The notes: generated from the sequence alone by a model not told the origin. DNA of 11,950 nucleotides from Erythrobacter sp. (GCA_030731635.1 JANQTR010000198.1:1-11950), one strand, 5' to 3'; positions 1 to 7,549 are shown, numbered from the stretch's first letter. A program made the numbers and translations.

Positions 1-671
1 CCGCCCAGATCGCGGCGGAAGCGGTCCTTGTCGAGCTTTTCGCCGGTCGCCATGTCCCACAGGCGGCAACCATCCGGGCTGATTTCATCGGCCAGAATCA
101 CGCGGCTGTAATCGCCATCGTAAAGGCGTCCGAATTCCAGCTTGAAATCCACCAGCCGAATATCGATCGCGGCAAACATCCCGCACAGGAAATCATTGAT
201 CCGGATCGCCATTGACGAAATGTCGTGCATTTCTTCGTTGGTGGCCCAGTTGAAACAGGCGATGTGTTCTTCAGCCACCAGCGGGTCGCCCAGCGCATCG
301 TCTTTGTAATAATATTCGATCAGCGTGTGCGGCAGCGGCTCGCCTTCTTCGATCCCCAGCCGTTTTGAGATCGATCCAGCGGCGACATTGCGCAGCACGA
401 CTTCAAGCGGGATGATATCGACCTGCCGGATCAATTGTTCGCGCATATTGAGGCGGCGGATGAAATGCGTCGGGATACCGATATGGGCGAGGCGCGTGAA
501 CACGTGCTCGCTGATGCGGTTGTTGATCACGCCCTTGCCGTTGATGGTGCCTTTTTTTTCGGCATTGAAAGCGGTCGCATCATCCTTGAAATACTGGATG
601 AGCGTACCCGGCTCCGGACCTTCGTAAAGGATCTTGGCCTTGCCTTCGTAGATCTTGGTACGGCGGGACAT
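1..671 (-). CDS. purC: Phosphoribosylaminoimidazole-succinocarboxamide synthase (SAICAR synthase), 3' end outside window
   Basis: This cytosolic enzyme joins CAIR and aspartate with ATP to make SAICAR in de novo purine synthesis. The ATG lies at 669-671 and 223 codons are visible; the remaining C-terminus (family length about 235-260 residues) runs off the left edge. The N-terminus MSRRTKIYEGKAKILYEG matches the family's ATP-binding start. Both family signatures are present: IIPLEVVLRNVAAGS, and LVDFKLEFG with its lysine. A GGGAG about 10 bases upstream of the ATG is a plausible ribosome binding site. The gene lies 41 bases downstream of tRNA-Phe on the same strand, so read-through from the tRNA is possible; I see no convincing separate promoter. 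The identification is firm; only the end is missing. Confidence 0.97.
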   Translation of the reverse strand, partial: MSRRTKIYEGKAKILYEGPEPGTLIQYFKDDATAFNAEKKGTINGKGVINNRISEHVFTRLAHIGIPTHFIRRLNMREQLIRQVDIIPLEVVLRNVAAGSISKRLGIEEGEPLPHTLIEYYYKDDALGDPLVAEEHIACFNWATNEEMHDISSMAIRINDFLCGMFAAIDIRLVDFKLEFGRLYDGDYSRVILADEISPDGCRLWDMATGEKLDKDRFRRDLG

Positions 672-712
672 AAGGTCGGCACTCCCAACCCGCCTTTAGC
701 GCTTTCAGCGAA

Positions 713-787
713 TGGTGCCCGAGGGCGGATTTGAACCACCGACACGCGGATTTTCAATCCGCTGCTCTACCCCTGAGCTACTCGGGC
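713..787 (-). tRNA. tRNA-Phe (anticodon GAA), CCA encoded
   Basis: The minus strand folds into a full cloverleaf of 75 bases including an encoded CCA (713-715). The acceptor stem is GCCCGAG/CTCGGGC with discriminator A. The D arm is GCTC..GAGC with loop AGGGGTA. The anticodon stem is GCGGA/TCCGC around loop TTGAAAA, giving anticodon GAA (Phe). The variable loop is GTGTC, and the T arm GGTGG/CCGCC encloses TTCAAAT. It lies 129 bases downstream of yacG and upstream of purC, all on the same strand. Placement of tRNA-Phe after yacG recurs in alphaproteobacteria. No clear own promoter was found in 788-850. Confidence 0.97.
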
Positions 788-916
788 ATTCGCTGCGAGC
801 GACGGGTTCAGGCCATGTGACCATCCCGGCGAGCAAATGAGAGCGGCCCTATGGCGAAGGTGGCGGGGGTTGGCAAGGGGGTTTTGTCCACCACGGGCCG
901 GTTTATTCCCGGCGGA

Positions 917-1105
917 TCAATCCTGCTCGCCCCAGTCATTGGATGCCACCACTTCCGGATCGGCGGGCGGGCCGGGCACGGCGTAGGAATCCGAGAACCA
1001 GCGCGCCAGATCGCGGTCCTTGCAGCGCTGCGAGCAGAACGGGTGGAATTGTTCCGATCTTGGCTTGCGGCAGATCGGGCAGGGTTTGGATGCAGATGTG
1101 CTCAT
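917..1105 (-). CDS. yacG: DNA gyrase inhibitor YacG (small zinc-finger protein)
   Basis: A 62-residue protein with the YacG zinc-binding pattern: CPIC at residues 9-12 and FCSQRC at 23-28, so ligands C9, C12, C24 and C28. These are followed by the conserved CKDRDLARWFSDSYAVPG segment. In E. coli YacG binds GyrB and inhibits gyrase; that role is inferred here by family. The C-terminal tail is short and acidic. The start ATG (1103-1105) overlaps the stop of the RNase E/G-like gene as ATGA, indicating translational coupling; no strong ribosome binding site is needed or seen. It is the last protein gene of the infA-maf-RNase-yacG block. Downstream, 897-913 can form a 5-bp GCCGG/CCGGC hairpin without a T-run, at best a weak terminator. 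Confidence 0.93.
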   Translation of the reverse strand: MSTSASKPCPICRKPRSEQFHPFCSQRCKDRDLARWFSDSYAVPGPPADPEVVASNDWGEQD

Positions 1106-2067
1106 GTTGTCAATAATTGGGCATGGGCGCCCTCGATAGCAAGACCGGGATCGGTTTCAATCCGCACCTCGCGCCCGGTCCGGCGGGCCAGTTCGGTGAG
1201 CCATTCGGGCTTCAGCTTGGCCTTCAGCGCAGGATGTACCGTCAAAAGCAGCGTGCGACCTGCGCCACCATCCGCTGCCAATTCCGCCCGGCGCAGCGCG
1301 ATCCGGGTCGATGCGCCCAGCCGCGCAGTCGCGAATCGGTGCAGCAGCGAAGGGCCTTCAAGCCGCGCGACCAATTGCACAAAGCCGAACCCGTTCATCG
1401 CAGTGCGTTCATGTGGCCAATCCGCCAGCGCCGCGCCCAGCGCTTCATCAACCGCGCGGCGATCGGCCTTGGCGGCAAGCGTGGGAAAATCGATCCCGAT
1501 ATTGCCGCCAAGGTCAAACCAGCGGAGCGCCCGCGCAATTGTCGGCACCGCAGTCAGTGCGACATCGCGGGGGGAGCCAACCCCATCGACATCGATCACC
1601 GTCATCGCCGGGGTGACGCTGATCAGGATTTCCCCACCCGAAAAATCGCAGCTGGCAGATGACGCTGCGTGCCATACCTCGTCCCACAGCCCGCTGGGAA
1701 AGCGGTGGACGGTGCGGCCATCAACCATTGATGCGGGCGGGCCAGCAGGGGCATCTGCCACCACCACCCGCGCCTGCGCACGTTTTAACCGACCACGTTC
1801 GGCCAAAGCAGCGCGGGTGATCGTGAGATCGATCATCTGCCCCTCGGTCACAGCCGGCGGCAGATGATCGACCAGCGCCTCACTGCCATTGTCCAGCTGC
1901 ACAACGCCGCGCCGCGTTCCGGCGAGTTTGGCCGTGAGCCGGGCTTTGCAGCGCTCACCAGCGCGCAGTTCTCCCGGCCAGAACAATCGCGCTGCCAGTA
2001 TTTCTTCGCCTTCGACCAGCAGCGCGCGGGTTTCCCCGATGCCCTCTTCGATCAGCCACTCAGCCAA
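1102..2067 (-). CDS. Short ribonuclease E/G family protein
   Basis: A 321-residue protein resembling the catalytic core of RNase E/RNase G. The two magnesium-ligand aspartates are kept: D159 in VIDVDG (equivalent to E. coli RNase E D303) and D193 in DLGGNIGIDFP (equivalent to D346). NGFGFVQLVAR matches the following conserved RNase E segment. Residues 1-100 look like the S1-like part. It is much shorter than RNase G (about 490 residues). I find no CPxCxG zinc-link motif and no long C-terminal scaffold, so how it dimerises and which RNAs it cuts are open. The start is TTG (2065-2067), overlapping the end of maf by 8 bases; homology begins immediately (MAEWLIEEGIGE), so no later start fits. It is probably coupled to maf upstream and yacG downstream (ATGA overlap). 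Confidence 0.85.
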   Translation of the reverse strand: MAEWLIEEGIGETRALLVEGEEILAARLFWPGELRAGERCKARLTAKLAGTRRGVVQLDNGSEALVDHLPPAVTEGQMIDLTITRAALAERGRLKRAQARVVVADAPAGPPASMVDGRTVHRFPSGLWDEVWHAASSASCDFSGGEILISVTPAMTVIDVDGVGSPRDVALTAVPTIARALRWFDLGGNIGIDFPTLAAKADRRAVDEALGAALADWPHERTAMNGFGFVQLVARLEGPSLLHRFATARLGASTRIALRRAELAADGGAGRTLLLTVHPALKAKLKPEWLTELARRTGREVRIETDPGLAIEGAHAQLLTT

Positions 2068-2644
2068 TGCTGAATCCCGCCGCTTTCAAAAGCGCGCGCG
2101 TTTCATACAGCGGCAGGCCCATGACGCCCGAATGGCTGCCTCTGATCCATTCGATCAGCCCTTCGGCGGCGCCCTGGATCGCATAGCCGCCCGCCTTGCC
2201 ATGCCACTCGCCGCCAGCGAGATAGGCTTCGATTTCCTCGGCAGAGAGGCGTTTGAAATGCACGATGGTTTCCGACAATCGCTCGCGCAAGGTTCCGTCC
2301 GGCGCGCGCAGAACCACGCTGGAGAGCACCTGATGCCGCCGCCCGCTCATCAGGTCGAGGCAGGCGCGCGCTTGGCTTGCCGTTTCGGTCTTGGGCAGGA
2401 TCCGCCGTCCAACTGCGACCACCGTATCACCGGCCAGCACAAATCCCGAAGCCTCGACTGCCAGCGCTTTTTCCCGGCCCATGCGCAAGGCATAGGCACG
2501 GGGAAGCTCGCCCTTGATCGGGGTTTCGTCGATATCGGCAGGGGTCACCGCGTCGGCCATCAATCCCAACCGCGCCAGCAATTCGCGCCGCCGGGGTGAG
2601 GCCGAAGCCAGTGTCAGATGCGCCGTGTGTTCTTGGGCGCCCAT
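2060..2644 (-). CDS. maf: Maf family nucleoside triphosphate pyrophosphatase
   Basis: A 194-residue cytosolic protein of the Maf/HAM1-like fold, which hydrolyses non-canonical or excess NTPs to NMP and pyrophosphate. Visible motifs are SASPRRR (residues 14-20, substrate phosphate binding), the catalytic Asp in AGDTVV (D73), KAGGYAIQG (150-158) and GSHSGVMGLPLYET (169-182). The C-terminal motifs are closer to the YhdE (dTTP/UTP) subgroup than to YceF (m7GTP); the substrate is inferred. I chose the ATG at 2642-2644. A TTG at 2660-2662, immediately after the infA stop, would add six residues with no obvious support from the family. Neither start has a clear ribosome binding site, which suggests coupling to infA 18 bases upstream. 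The 3' end overlaps the RNase E/G-like gene by 8 bases. Confidence 0.94.
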   Translation of the reverse strand: MGAQEHTAHLTLASASPRRRELLARLGLMADAVTPADIDETPIKGELPRAYALRMGREKALAVEASGFVLAGDTVVAVGRRILPKTETASQARACLDLMSGRRHQVLSSVVLRAPDGTLRERLSETIVHFKRLSAEEIEAYLAGGEWHGKAGGYAIQGAAEGLIEWIRGSHSGVMGLPLYETRALLKAAGFSIG

Positions 2645-2662
2645 TAGCGGCGCACCGGTCAA

Positions 2663-2908
2663 TTACTGCGGGCCGGGACCGCCGCGCCCCGGCATGAAGC
2701 GGTAGGTGATGCGCGCCTTGGTGAGATCATAGGGTGTCAGCTCACACAGCACTTCGTCGCCAACCAGCACGCGGATGCGGTTCTTGCGCATCTTTCCTGC
2801 GGTGTGGCCCAGCACTTCATGGCCGTTTTCAAGCTCCACCCGGAACATCGCATTGGGCAGCAACTCAACCACGCGCCCGCGCATTTCGAGGAGTTCTTCC
2901 TTGGCCAT
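2663..2908 (-). CDS. infA: Translation initiation factor IF-1
   Basis: An 81-residue single OB-fold protein that binds the 30S A site with IF-2 and IF-3. It begins MAKEELLEMRGRVVELLPNA and contains HTAGKMRKNRIRVLVGDEV and LTPYDLTKARITYRF, all near-invariant in IF-1. After ITYRF the chain carries a Gly/Pro-rich tail (MPGRGGPGPQ), making it about nine residues longer than the 72-residue E. coli protein; I believe this tail is common in Sphingomonadales. The reading frame is open 35 codons further upstream, but ATG 2906-2908 is the true start because it carries the IF-1 N-terminus and has AAAGGA 5 bases before it. It is the first gene of the infA-maf-RNase-yacG block. Confidence 0.97.
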   Translation of the reverse strand: MAKEELLEMRGRVVELLPNAMFRVELENGHEVLGHTAGKMRKNRIRVLVGDEVLCELTPYDLTKARITYRFMPGRGGPGPQ

Positions 2909-2913
2909 GTAAT

Positions 2914-2919
2914 TCCTTT
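2914..2919 (-). promoter_or_regulatory. Ribosome binding site of infA
   Basis: The minus strand reads AAAGGA, 5 bases before ATG 2906-2908. It fixes the infA start and excludes the longer upstream frame opening at 3013. Confidence 0.75.
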
Positions 2920-3034
2920 GTCGTGTTGCGGCGCACAATACGCCGGTCGATGTGCGGCTGCGCTTTAGCGATGCGGGAACCAAAAGGGAAGGCTCGTGCT
3001 TTAGGGGGCTCAAAGTCTGGAAAAACGCAGCTTC

Positions 3035-3049
3035 TGTTCATCCAGAACA
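3035..3049. promoter_or_regulatory. Inverted repeat in infA/receptor divergent intergenic region
   Basis: TGTTC-ATCCA-GAACA is a 5+5 bp inverted repeat in the 234-bp divergent region between infA and the receptor gene. It could be an operator or a small hairpin, but a repeat of this size arises by chance fairly often. It does not fit the alphaproteobacterial LexA site (direct GTTC-N7-GTTC). Elsewhere in the region TATCAT at 3120-3125 resembles a -10 element for the receptor gene, but I found no matching -35. Confidence 0.2.
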
Positions 3050-3142
3050 AGGCAGCTTTGACGCGGTCGAAGCCAGATCGAGTTTGCTCACCGGGGAAAG
3101 GCAAAAGCCTCCTTGGCAATATCATTGACGTAAAGGGACAAA

Positions 3143-6100
3143 ATGAACCTCTCCCCGCTCTCTCGCGCGGTGCTGCGCGCTGGCACTTGTGCTGCCAGCC
3201 TTGCCATGGCCACGCCTGTCTTCGCCAATGACAGCGCGCTCGCCCAGCCGCAGCCCGAAGCCGTGCCCGAGGTTGACGAGGACGAGGACGAACCCGATTC
3301 CGCTGGCGGCACCGCCGGTTCTGCGGGCGAAATCGTCGTCAATGCGCGGCGGTTGAAGGGGCAACTTTTTGTCGAACAGGCTCCGCTGCTGGAGCTGGAC
3401 GAAGCGGCAATCGCGGCCGAAGGGGTCACTTCGATCGCTGATCTGATTGCACAAATCAGCGCGCAGACCGGGTCTGCGCGCGGGCGCGGCGGCGGGATGC
3501 CAGTGATCCTCGTTAACGGGATCCGCATCGGTTCTTTTCGCGAATTCGCCAATTACCCGCCCGAAGCCTTGGCGCGGGTTGAAGTGTTTCCCGAAGAAAC
3601 CGCCCAGCGATTCGGTTTTGCGCCTGATCGCCGGGTGATCAACCTGATCCTGAAAGACAATTATTCCAACCGTCAGGTCGATTTCGAATTGGAAACGCCC
3701 TCACGCGGCGGGTTCAGCCGCAACGAACAACAGTTCGGTTTGCTCAAGATCGCCGATGGTGGGCGGATCAACGCCAGTGTGCAGGTACAGGATGCCTCGC
3801 TTCTGACCGAAGCGGAGCGTAACATCATTCAGACCCCTGGTTCGGTTTCGACCGTGCCCGGCGATCCGGCGCAGGCTGATTTCCGCAGTCTGCGGGCAGA
3901 CACATTCAGTGTTGAAGGCAACCTGTCCTGGGCCAAGGCGATCATCGACAGCGGCACATCGTTGAGTGCGAATGCCAATTACACGCGCAACGAAAGCCGC
4001 AGCCTCGACGGGCTCAACACCGTCGTTCTGACCGATGACCTCAACGTGCCGGGCATCGTGCGCACCTTTGGTGAAGCCACGCCGCTTGCCCGGCGGTCAT
4101 CGACCGATACGTTCTCAACCGCTGGATCGGTCACCAAGCCGGTCAATGCCTTCCGTCTGACCAGCACCTTCGATGCCTCATTGGCCGAGACAGAGACCGC
4201 TATCGACCGGCGTTTTGATACGACCGCGCTGCGCGCTGCGGCGCTGGCTGGGACGCTGGCGCTGGATGGGGCATTGCCGACCACGGCCGACAACGGATTC
4301 GATGTTGCGCGAAGCCGTGTGATCAACGGCCAATCGCTGACCACGCTGCAAGGTCCGCTCGCCGATCTTCCCGCGGGCGAATTGCTGGCGACGTTTGATG
4401 TCGGGGTAAACTGGCAGCAGATCGAAAGCGCCGACACCCGTTCGCTGCAGGACGCAACGCTTACCCGCCGACAGTTGACGACCGGGGCCAATCTGGTGGT
4501 GCCGCTGACCAGCCGCCGTGCAGGGGTGGCTGATGCGCTCGGCAGTTTCACCCTCAATCTGGCGGTCGGGGCTGAAGACCTGAACGATTTTGGTGTGCTG
4601 GGCGATTGGAATGCAGGGCTCAACTGGTCGCCGTTTGATGGGCTTGACCTTTCGGCGACCTATATCTGGCGCGAAGTCGCGCCGGGTCTGGCCACGCTCG
4701 GCAATCCGCAGATCACCAATTTCAACGTGCCGGTGTTCGACTTTACCCGCGGCGAAACGGTGCTGGCGAACGTGACCACTGGCGGCAATCCTGATCTTCC
4801 GGCCGAAACGCAGCGCGATTGGAAATTCGCCGCCAACTGGCAGCTCCCGTTTTGGCAGGGCAGCCGATTGACGATGGAATATATCCGCAACCGTTCGGAC
4901 AATGTCGTCAGCGGCTTCCCGCAGATCACGCCCGAAATTGAGGCTGCTTTCCCCGGACGGGTGACACGCGCGGCGCCGGACAACCCCGGCGAAATTGGGC
5001 GCCTGATCGCAGTTGACCGGCGCTCTGTCAGCTTTGCCGAAACCCGCGCCAACCGGCTGCAGTTCACCTTTTCGACCAATGGCAGCATTGGTGCGCCGGC
5101 GGGCGGACCGGGCGGCTTTGGCGGACGGGGTGGCGGTGGTCGCGGTTCTTCGGCGGCCCCTGCTGCTCCCGCAGCGCAGCCTGCGACGCCGCCAGCGGGC
5201 GCAGGCGGTCCGCGTTTTGGTGCAGGCGGTGCGCCGACAGCGGAACAACGCGAACAATTCATCGCTTTCCGTGCGCGGCTTTGTGCTGATGATGGTCTGG
5301 CATTCCTTGAAAAGCTGGTTGCCGCGATTGATAGCGGCGCGGATATCTCGGCTGAGTTCCCCGGCATTGATGCGGCACGGCTTGCGCCGATGCTGGCCCG
5401 GATTCGCGGTGCGGATGGCAAGGTTGATCTGGCGCGTCTGGGCGACTTCCGCCTCCGCGTTTGCAGCTTTGATCCCGCGACATTCGGCAGCGCTCCTGGT
5501 GATGGCGCACGGGACGGGCGCGGACGTGGAGGACCGGGCACCCCGGAGGGTGCAGTGCCCCCGCAGCTCGCCGCCTTCCGCGAACGTGCTTGCGGGCCGG
5601 ACGGCACGGCTGCACTCGCCGAACTGGTCGCCAAGATTGAACGTGGTGAGGATATCTCGGCTGAATTGCCGGGTGTCGATCCCAACTTCATCAAGCTGGC
5701 GCTTGACCGGTCGCGCGGCCCCGATGGCACGATCCCGCCCGAGGCATTGGCGCAGTTCAAGCAGCGTTTCTGCGCCGGGGCGCCGCCAGCAACCGATGCA
5801 CCTGCGGCAGCAGGCGGGCCACCGGCAGGCGGGCCGGCGTTCAATCCCTTGGCGCAGCGCAGCTTCCCCGGGTGGCGGTATTTCTTCAACCTTACCCACT
5901 CGATTGAGCTCGACAACGAGATCCTGATCGCTCCGGGCCTTGCCCCGCTTGATCAGCTGGACGGGCAGGCGACCGGCGCTTTCGGTCTGCCGCGCCATTC
6001 GAGCCGGTTGGAGGCAGGGCTGTTTGGCAAGGGTGTGGGTTTCCGCCTGTCGGGGGTCTATACCGGCGAAACGCGGCTGGACGGCGCGCTTGGCAATTCC

Positions 6101-6340
6101 GACCTGTTCTTCGACGATATTGTAACCTTCAACCTGCGGGTGTTCGCTAATATGGGTGAAATCACGGGCAAGAATGAAGGCTATCTCAAAGACTTGCGTA
6201 TCAGCCTTGTGGCCGACAACGTTTTTGATGCGCAACGCCGCGTCAGAGATAACACCGGGCAGACGCCGATCAATTATCAGCCCTTCGTGATCGATCCGCT
6301 GGGGTTGTATCTGGGTATCGACCTGAGAAAGTTGTTCTAG
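3143..6340 (+). CDS. TonB-dependent receptor-like outer membrane protein with inserted cysteine-repeat domain
   Basis: A 1065-residue outer-membrane protein. Residues 1-28 are a signal peptide (cleavage after PVFA), followed by an acidic stretch (43-52) and a TonB-box-like EIVVNARR (63-70). The plug spans roughly 78-175 (GVTSIADLIAQISAQTG, MPVILVNGIRIG, RRVINLILKDNY). The rest is a 22-strand-type barrel ending in LGIDLRKLF, whose terminal Phe is the usual BAM signal. The segment VADNVFDAQRRVRDNTGQTP is typical of sphingomonad TonB receptors. Residues 650-910 interrupt the barrel with Gly/Pro/Ala-rich linkers and two 70-residue repeats (described separately). The start is ATG 3143 with AAAGGGA 4 bases upstream. 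The gene stands alone, divergent from infA and convergent with the flavoprotein gene (4-base stop overlap). Neither the sequence nor the neighbours reveal a substrate. TonB dependence itself is inferred. Confidence 0.88.
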   Translation: MNLSPLSRAVLRAGTCAASLAMATPVFANDSALAQPQPEAVPEVDEDEDEPDSAGGTAGSAGEIVVNARRLKGQLFVEQAPLLELDEAAIAAEGVTSIADLIAQISAQTGSARGRGGGMPVILVNGIRIGSFREFANYPPEALARVEVFPEETAQRFGFAPDRRVINLILKDNYSNRQVDFELETPSRGGFSRNEQQFGLLKIADGGRINASVQVQDASLLTEAERNIIQTPGSVSTVPGDPAQADFRSLRADTFSVEGNLSWAKAIIDSGTSLSANANYTRNESRSLDGLNTVVLTDDLNVPGIVRTFGEATPLARRSSTDTFSTAGSVTKPVNAFRLTSTFDASLAETETAIDRRFDTTALRAAALAGTLALDGALPTTADNGFDVARSRVINGQSLTTLQGPLADLPAGELLATFDVGVNWQQIESADTRSLQDATLTRRQLTTGANLVVPLTSRRAGVADALGSFTLNLAVGAEDLNDFGVLGDWNAGLNWSPFDGLDLSATYIWREVAPGLATLGNPQITNFNVPVFDFTRGETVLANVTTGGNPDLPAETQRDWKFAANWQLPFWQGSRLTMEYIRNRSDNVVSGFPQITPEIEAAFPGRVTRAAPDNPGEIGRLIAVDRRSVSFAETRANRLQFTFSTNGSIGAPAGGPGGFGGRGGGGRGSSAAPAAPAAQPATPPAGAGGPRFGAGGAPTAEQREQFIAFRARLCADDGLAFLEKLVAAIDSGADISAEFPGIDAARLAPMLARIRGADGKVDLARLGDFRLRVCSFDPATFGSAPGDGARDGRGRGGPGTPEGAVPPQLAAFRERACGPDGTAALAELVAKIERGEDISAELPGVDPNFIKLALDRSRGPDGTIPPEALAQFKQRFCAGAPPATDAPAAAGGPPAGGPAFNPLAQRSFPGWRYFFNLTHSIELDNEILIAPGLAPLDQLDGQATGAFGLPRHSSRLEAGLFGKGVGFRLSGVYTGETRLDGALGNSDLFFDDIVTFNLRVFANMGEITGKNEGYLKDLRISLVADNVFDAQRRVRDNTGQTPINYQPFVIDPLGLYLGIDLRKLF
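5255..5464 (+). repeat. Receptor loop repeat unit 1 (70 residues, Cys-flanked)
   Basis: Residues 705-774 of the receptor. The unit starts QFIAFRARLC (C714) and ends DFRLRVC (C774). It aligns without gaps to unit 2, with 33 of 70 positions identical by hand count. The cysteines are 60 residues apart and may form a disulfide. It also contains DISAEFPGID and RGADG. A Gly/Pro/Ala-rich linker (residues about 650-700) precedes it. Confidence 0.8.
5564..5773 (+). repeat. Receptor loop repeat unit 2 (70 residues, Cys-flanked)
   Basis: Residues 808-877 of the receptor. The unit starts QLAAFRERAC (C817) and ends QFKQRFC (C877), again 60 residues apart. It shares DISAELPGVD and RGPDG with unit 1. Linkers rich in Gly, Pro and Ala separate it from unit 1 (775-807) and from the resumed barrel at W911 (879-910). 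The motif F(R/K)xRxC occurs at both ends of both units. Confidence 0.8.
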
Positions 6341-7542
6341 GCGCGAGCGGCAGCCAGTGCTTCCGCGCAGGCAAAGCCGCTCGCCCAGGCCCATTGGAAG
6401 TTGTACCCGCCCAGCCAGCCGGTGACATCGACCGCTTCGCCGATGGCATAGAGGCCGGGGACTTTGCTGGCCTCCATCGTGCGGCTGGACAGTTCGGTCG
6501 TGGCGATCCCGCCTGCGGTCACTTCGGCCTTGGCCAGCCCTTCGGTGCCATTGGGGGCGAAGCGCCAATCGCCGAGCCGGTCTTGCGCGGCGCGCAGTTC
6601 CTTGTCGGACAGATTGCCCAATTCACGCTCCAGCCCCAGCCGGTCTGCCAAGGCATCGGCCAGCCGCGCGGGCAGGGCATCGCGCAGCAGGGTGCGCAAG
6701 TGCGTGCGCGGGCGGTCACGCTTGGCCGCGATCAGCCAATCGCTTGCGGCATCGGGAAGGAAGGTGATTCCCACCTGCTCGCCATGCCGCCAATAGCTGG
6801 AGACTTGCAGGATCGCCGGGCCAGACAGGCCCTTGTGCGTGAACAGCGCGGCTTCGGTGAATTCAGCCTTGTTCTTGCCCGATCCGGCCCGCGCCATCAC
6901 CGGCGCGGCAACGCCGGACAGCTCGCGGAACAAGGCATCCTCACCCCCCAGTGTCAGCGGGACGAGGGCGGGGCGCGGTTCGACGACCTTCAATCCGAAC
7001 TGCCGCGCCAACCGGTAGGCAAAATCGCTCGCGCCCATTTTCGGAATCGATGGCCCACCCGTCGCGATCACCAGCGCGGGTGCGTTCCATGTGCGACCAT
7101 CAGCAGCGGTGACGGTGAAGCGACCGTCGCCTCCGCGCGCTACATCCGTAACCTCGACGTCGCAGCTCAGCGTCACCTTGTCTGCCGGGCATTCCGCCAG
7201 CAGCATCGCCACAATCTGTTTGGCCGAACCATCGCAAAACAATTGCCCCAGCGTCTTTTCGTGCCAGGCGATCCCGTGCGCTTCGACCAGTGCGATGAAA
7301 TCCGCCGGGGAATATCGCGCCAGCGCGCTCTTGGCGAAATGGGGGTTGGCCGAAAGGTAATTGGCCGGCCCCGCGCCCAGATTGGTGAAATTGCAGCGCC
7401 CCCCGCCGGAAATCAGGATCTTCTTGCCCGGCGCATCCGCCTTTTCAAGCAGTGCCACACGCAGCCCGCGCTGCCCTGCTTGCGCGGCGGCGAACAGCCC
7501 TGCTGCACCCGCACCCAGAATAATCACATCATGTTGATCCAT
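6337..7542 (-). CDS. HI0933-family FAD-dependent oxidoreductase (aminoacetone oxidase-like, YhiN family)
   Basis: A 401-residue flavoprotein. The N-terminal Rossmann motif is ILGAGAAGL (residues 8-16) with acidic E33 ending the second strand (LLEK). The family signature KKILISGGGRCNFTN spans 40-54. VIATGGPSIPKMG (158-170) is the second dinucleotide segment, and YAIGEAVDVTGWLGGYNFQ (365-383) followed by WAWASG is the C-terminal FAD-contacting block. Members are annotated as aminoacetone oxidases or NAD(P)/FAD oxidoreductases; the physiological substrate is unsettled. I chose ATG 7540-7542 because the Rossmann strand follows at once; a TTG at 7578 would add 12 unsupported residues. No Shine-Dalgarno is visible, but a promoter-like element ends 7 bases before the ATG, so a leaderless transcript is possible. 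The stop codon overlaps the receptor gene's stop at CTAG 6337-6340. Confidence 0.92.
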   Translation of the reverse strand: MDQHDVIILGAGAAGLFAAAQAGQRGLRVALLEKADAPGKKILISGGGRCNFTNLGAGPANYLSANPHFAKSALARYSPADFIALVEAHGIAWHEKTLGQLFCDGSAKQIVAMLLAECPADKVTLSCDVEVTDVARGGDGRFTVTAADGRTWNAPALVIATGGPSIPKMGASDFAYRLARQFGLKVVEPRPALVPLTLGGEDALFRELSGVAAPVMARAGSGKNKAEFTEAALFTHKGLSGPAILQVSSYWRHGEQVGITFLPDAASDWLIAAKRDRPRTHLRTLLRDALPARLADALADRLGLERELGNLSDKELRAAQDRLGDWRFAPNGTEGLAKAEVTAGGIATTELSSRTMEASKVPGLYAIGEAVDVTGWLGGYNFQWAWASGFACAEALAAARA

Positions 7543-7549
7543 TGAAGCG

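Noticed and set aside
851..1867. A 338-codon plus-strand frame opposite yacG and the RNase E/G-like gene
   Set aside because: It is rich in Ser/Arg/Ala with no motif, whereas the opposite strand carries recognisable zinc-finger and RNase motifs.
2976..2997. Possible general-stress (EcfG-type) promoter starting GGAAC
   Set aside because: The CGT that would serve as -10 lies only 14 bases away instead of 16-17, and the match is incomplete.
3099..3110. AGGC-AAAA-GCCT hairpin upstream of the receptor gene
   Set aside because: A 4-bp stem is expected by chance in this composition, and no riboswitch-like or attenuator structure surrounds it.
5400..5780. EF-hand calcium loops in the receptor repeats (RGADG and RGPDG)
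   Set aside because: Only the DG pair of the DxDxDG loop is present. The other liganding positions are missing, so calcium binding is not supported.
4178..6568. A 796-codon open frame on the minus strand opposite the receptor gene
   Set aside because: It has no recognisable domain, runs across two unrelated genes and reads as Arg/Pro-rich low-complexity protein. It is a by-product of GC-rich codon bias opposite a convincing receptor gene.
6394..7545. A 383-codon plus-strand frame opposite the HI0933-family gene
   Set aside because: The opposite strand encodes a protein with clear FAD-binding and family motifs. This frame shows none.
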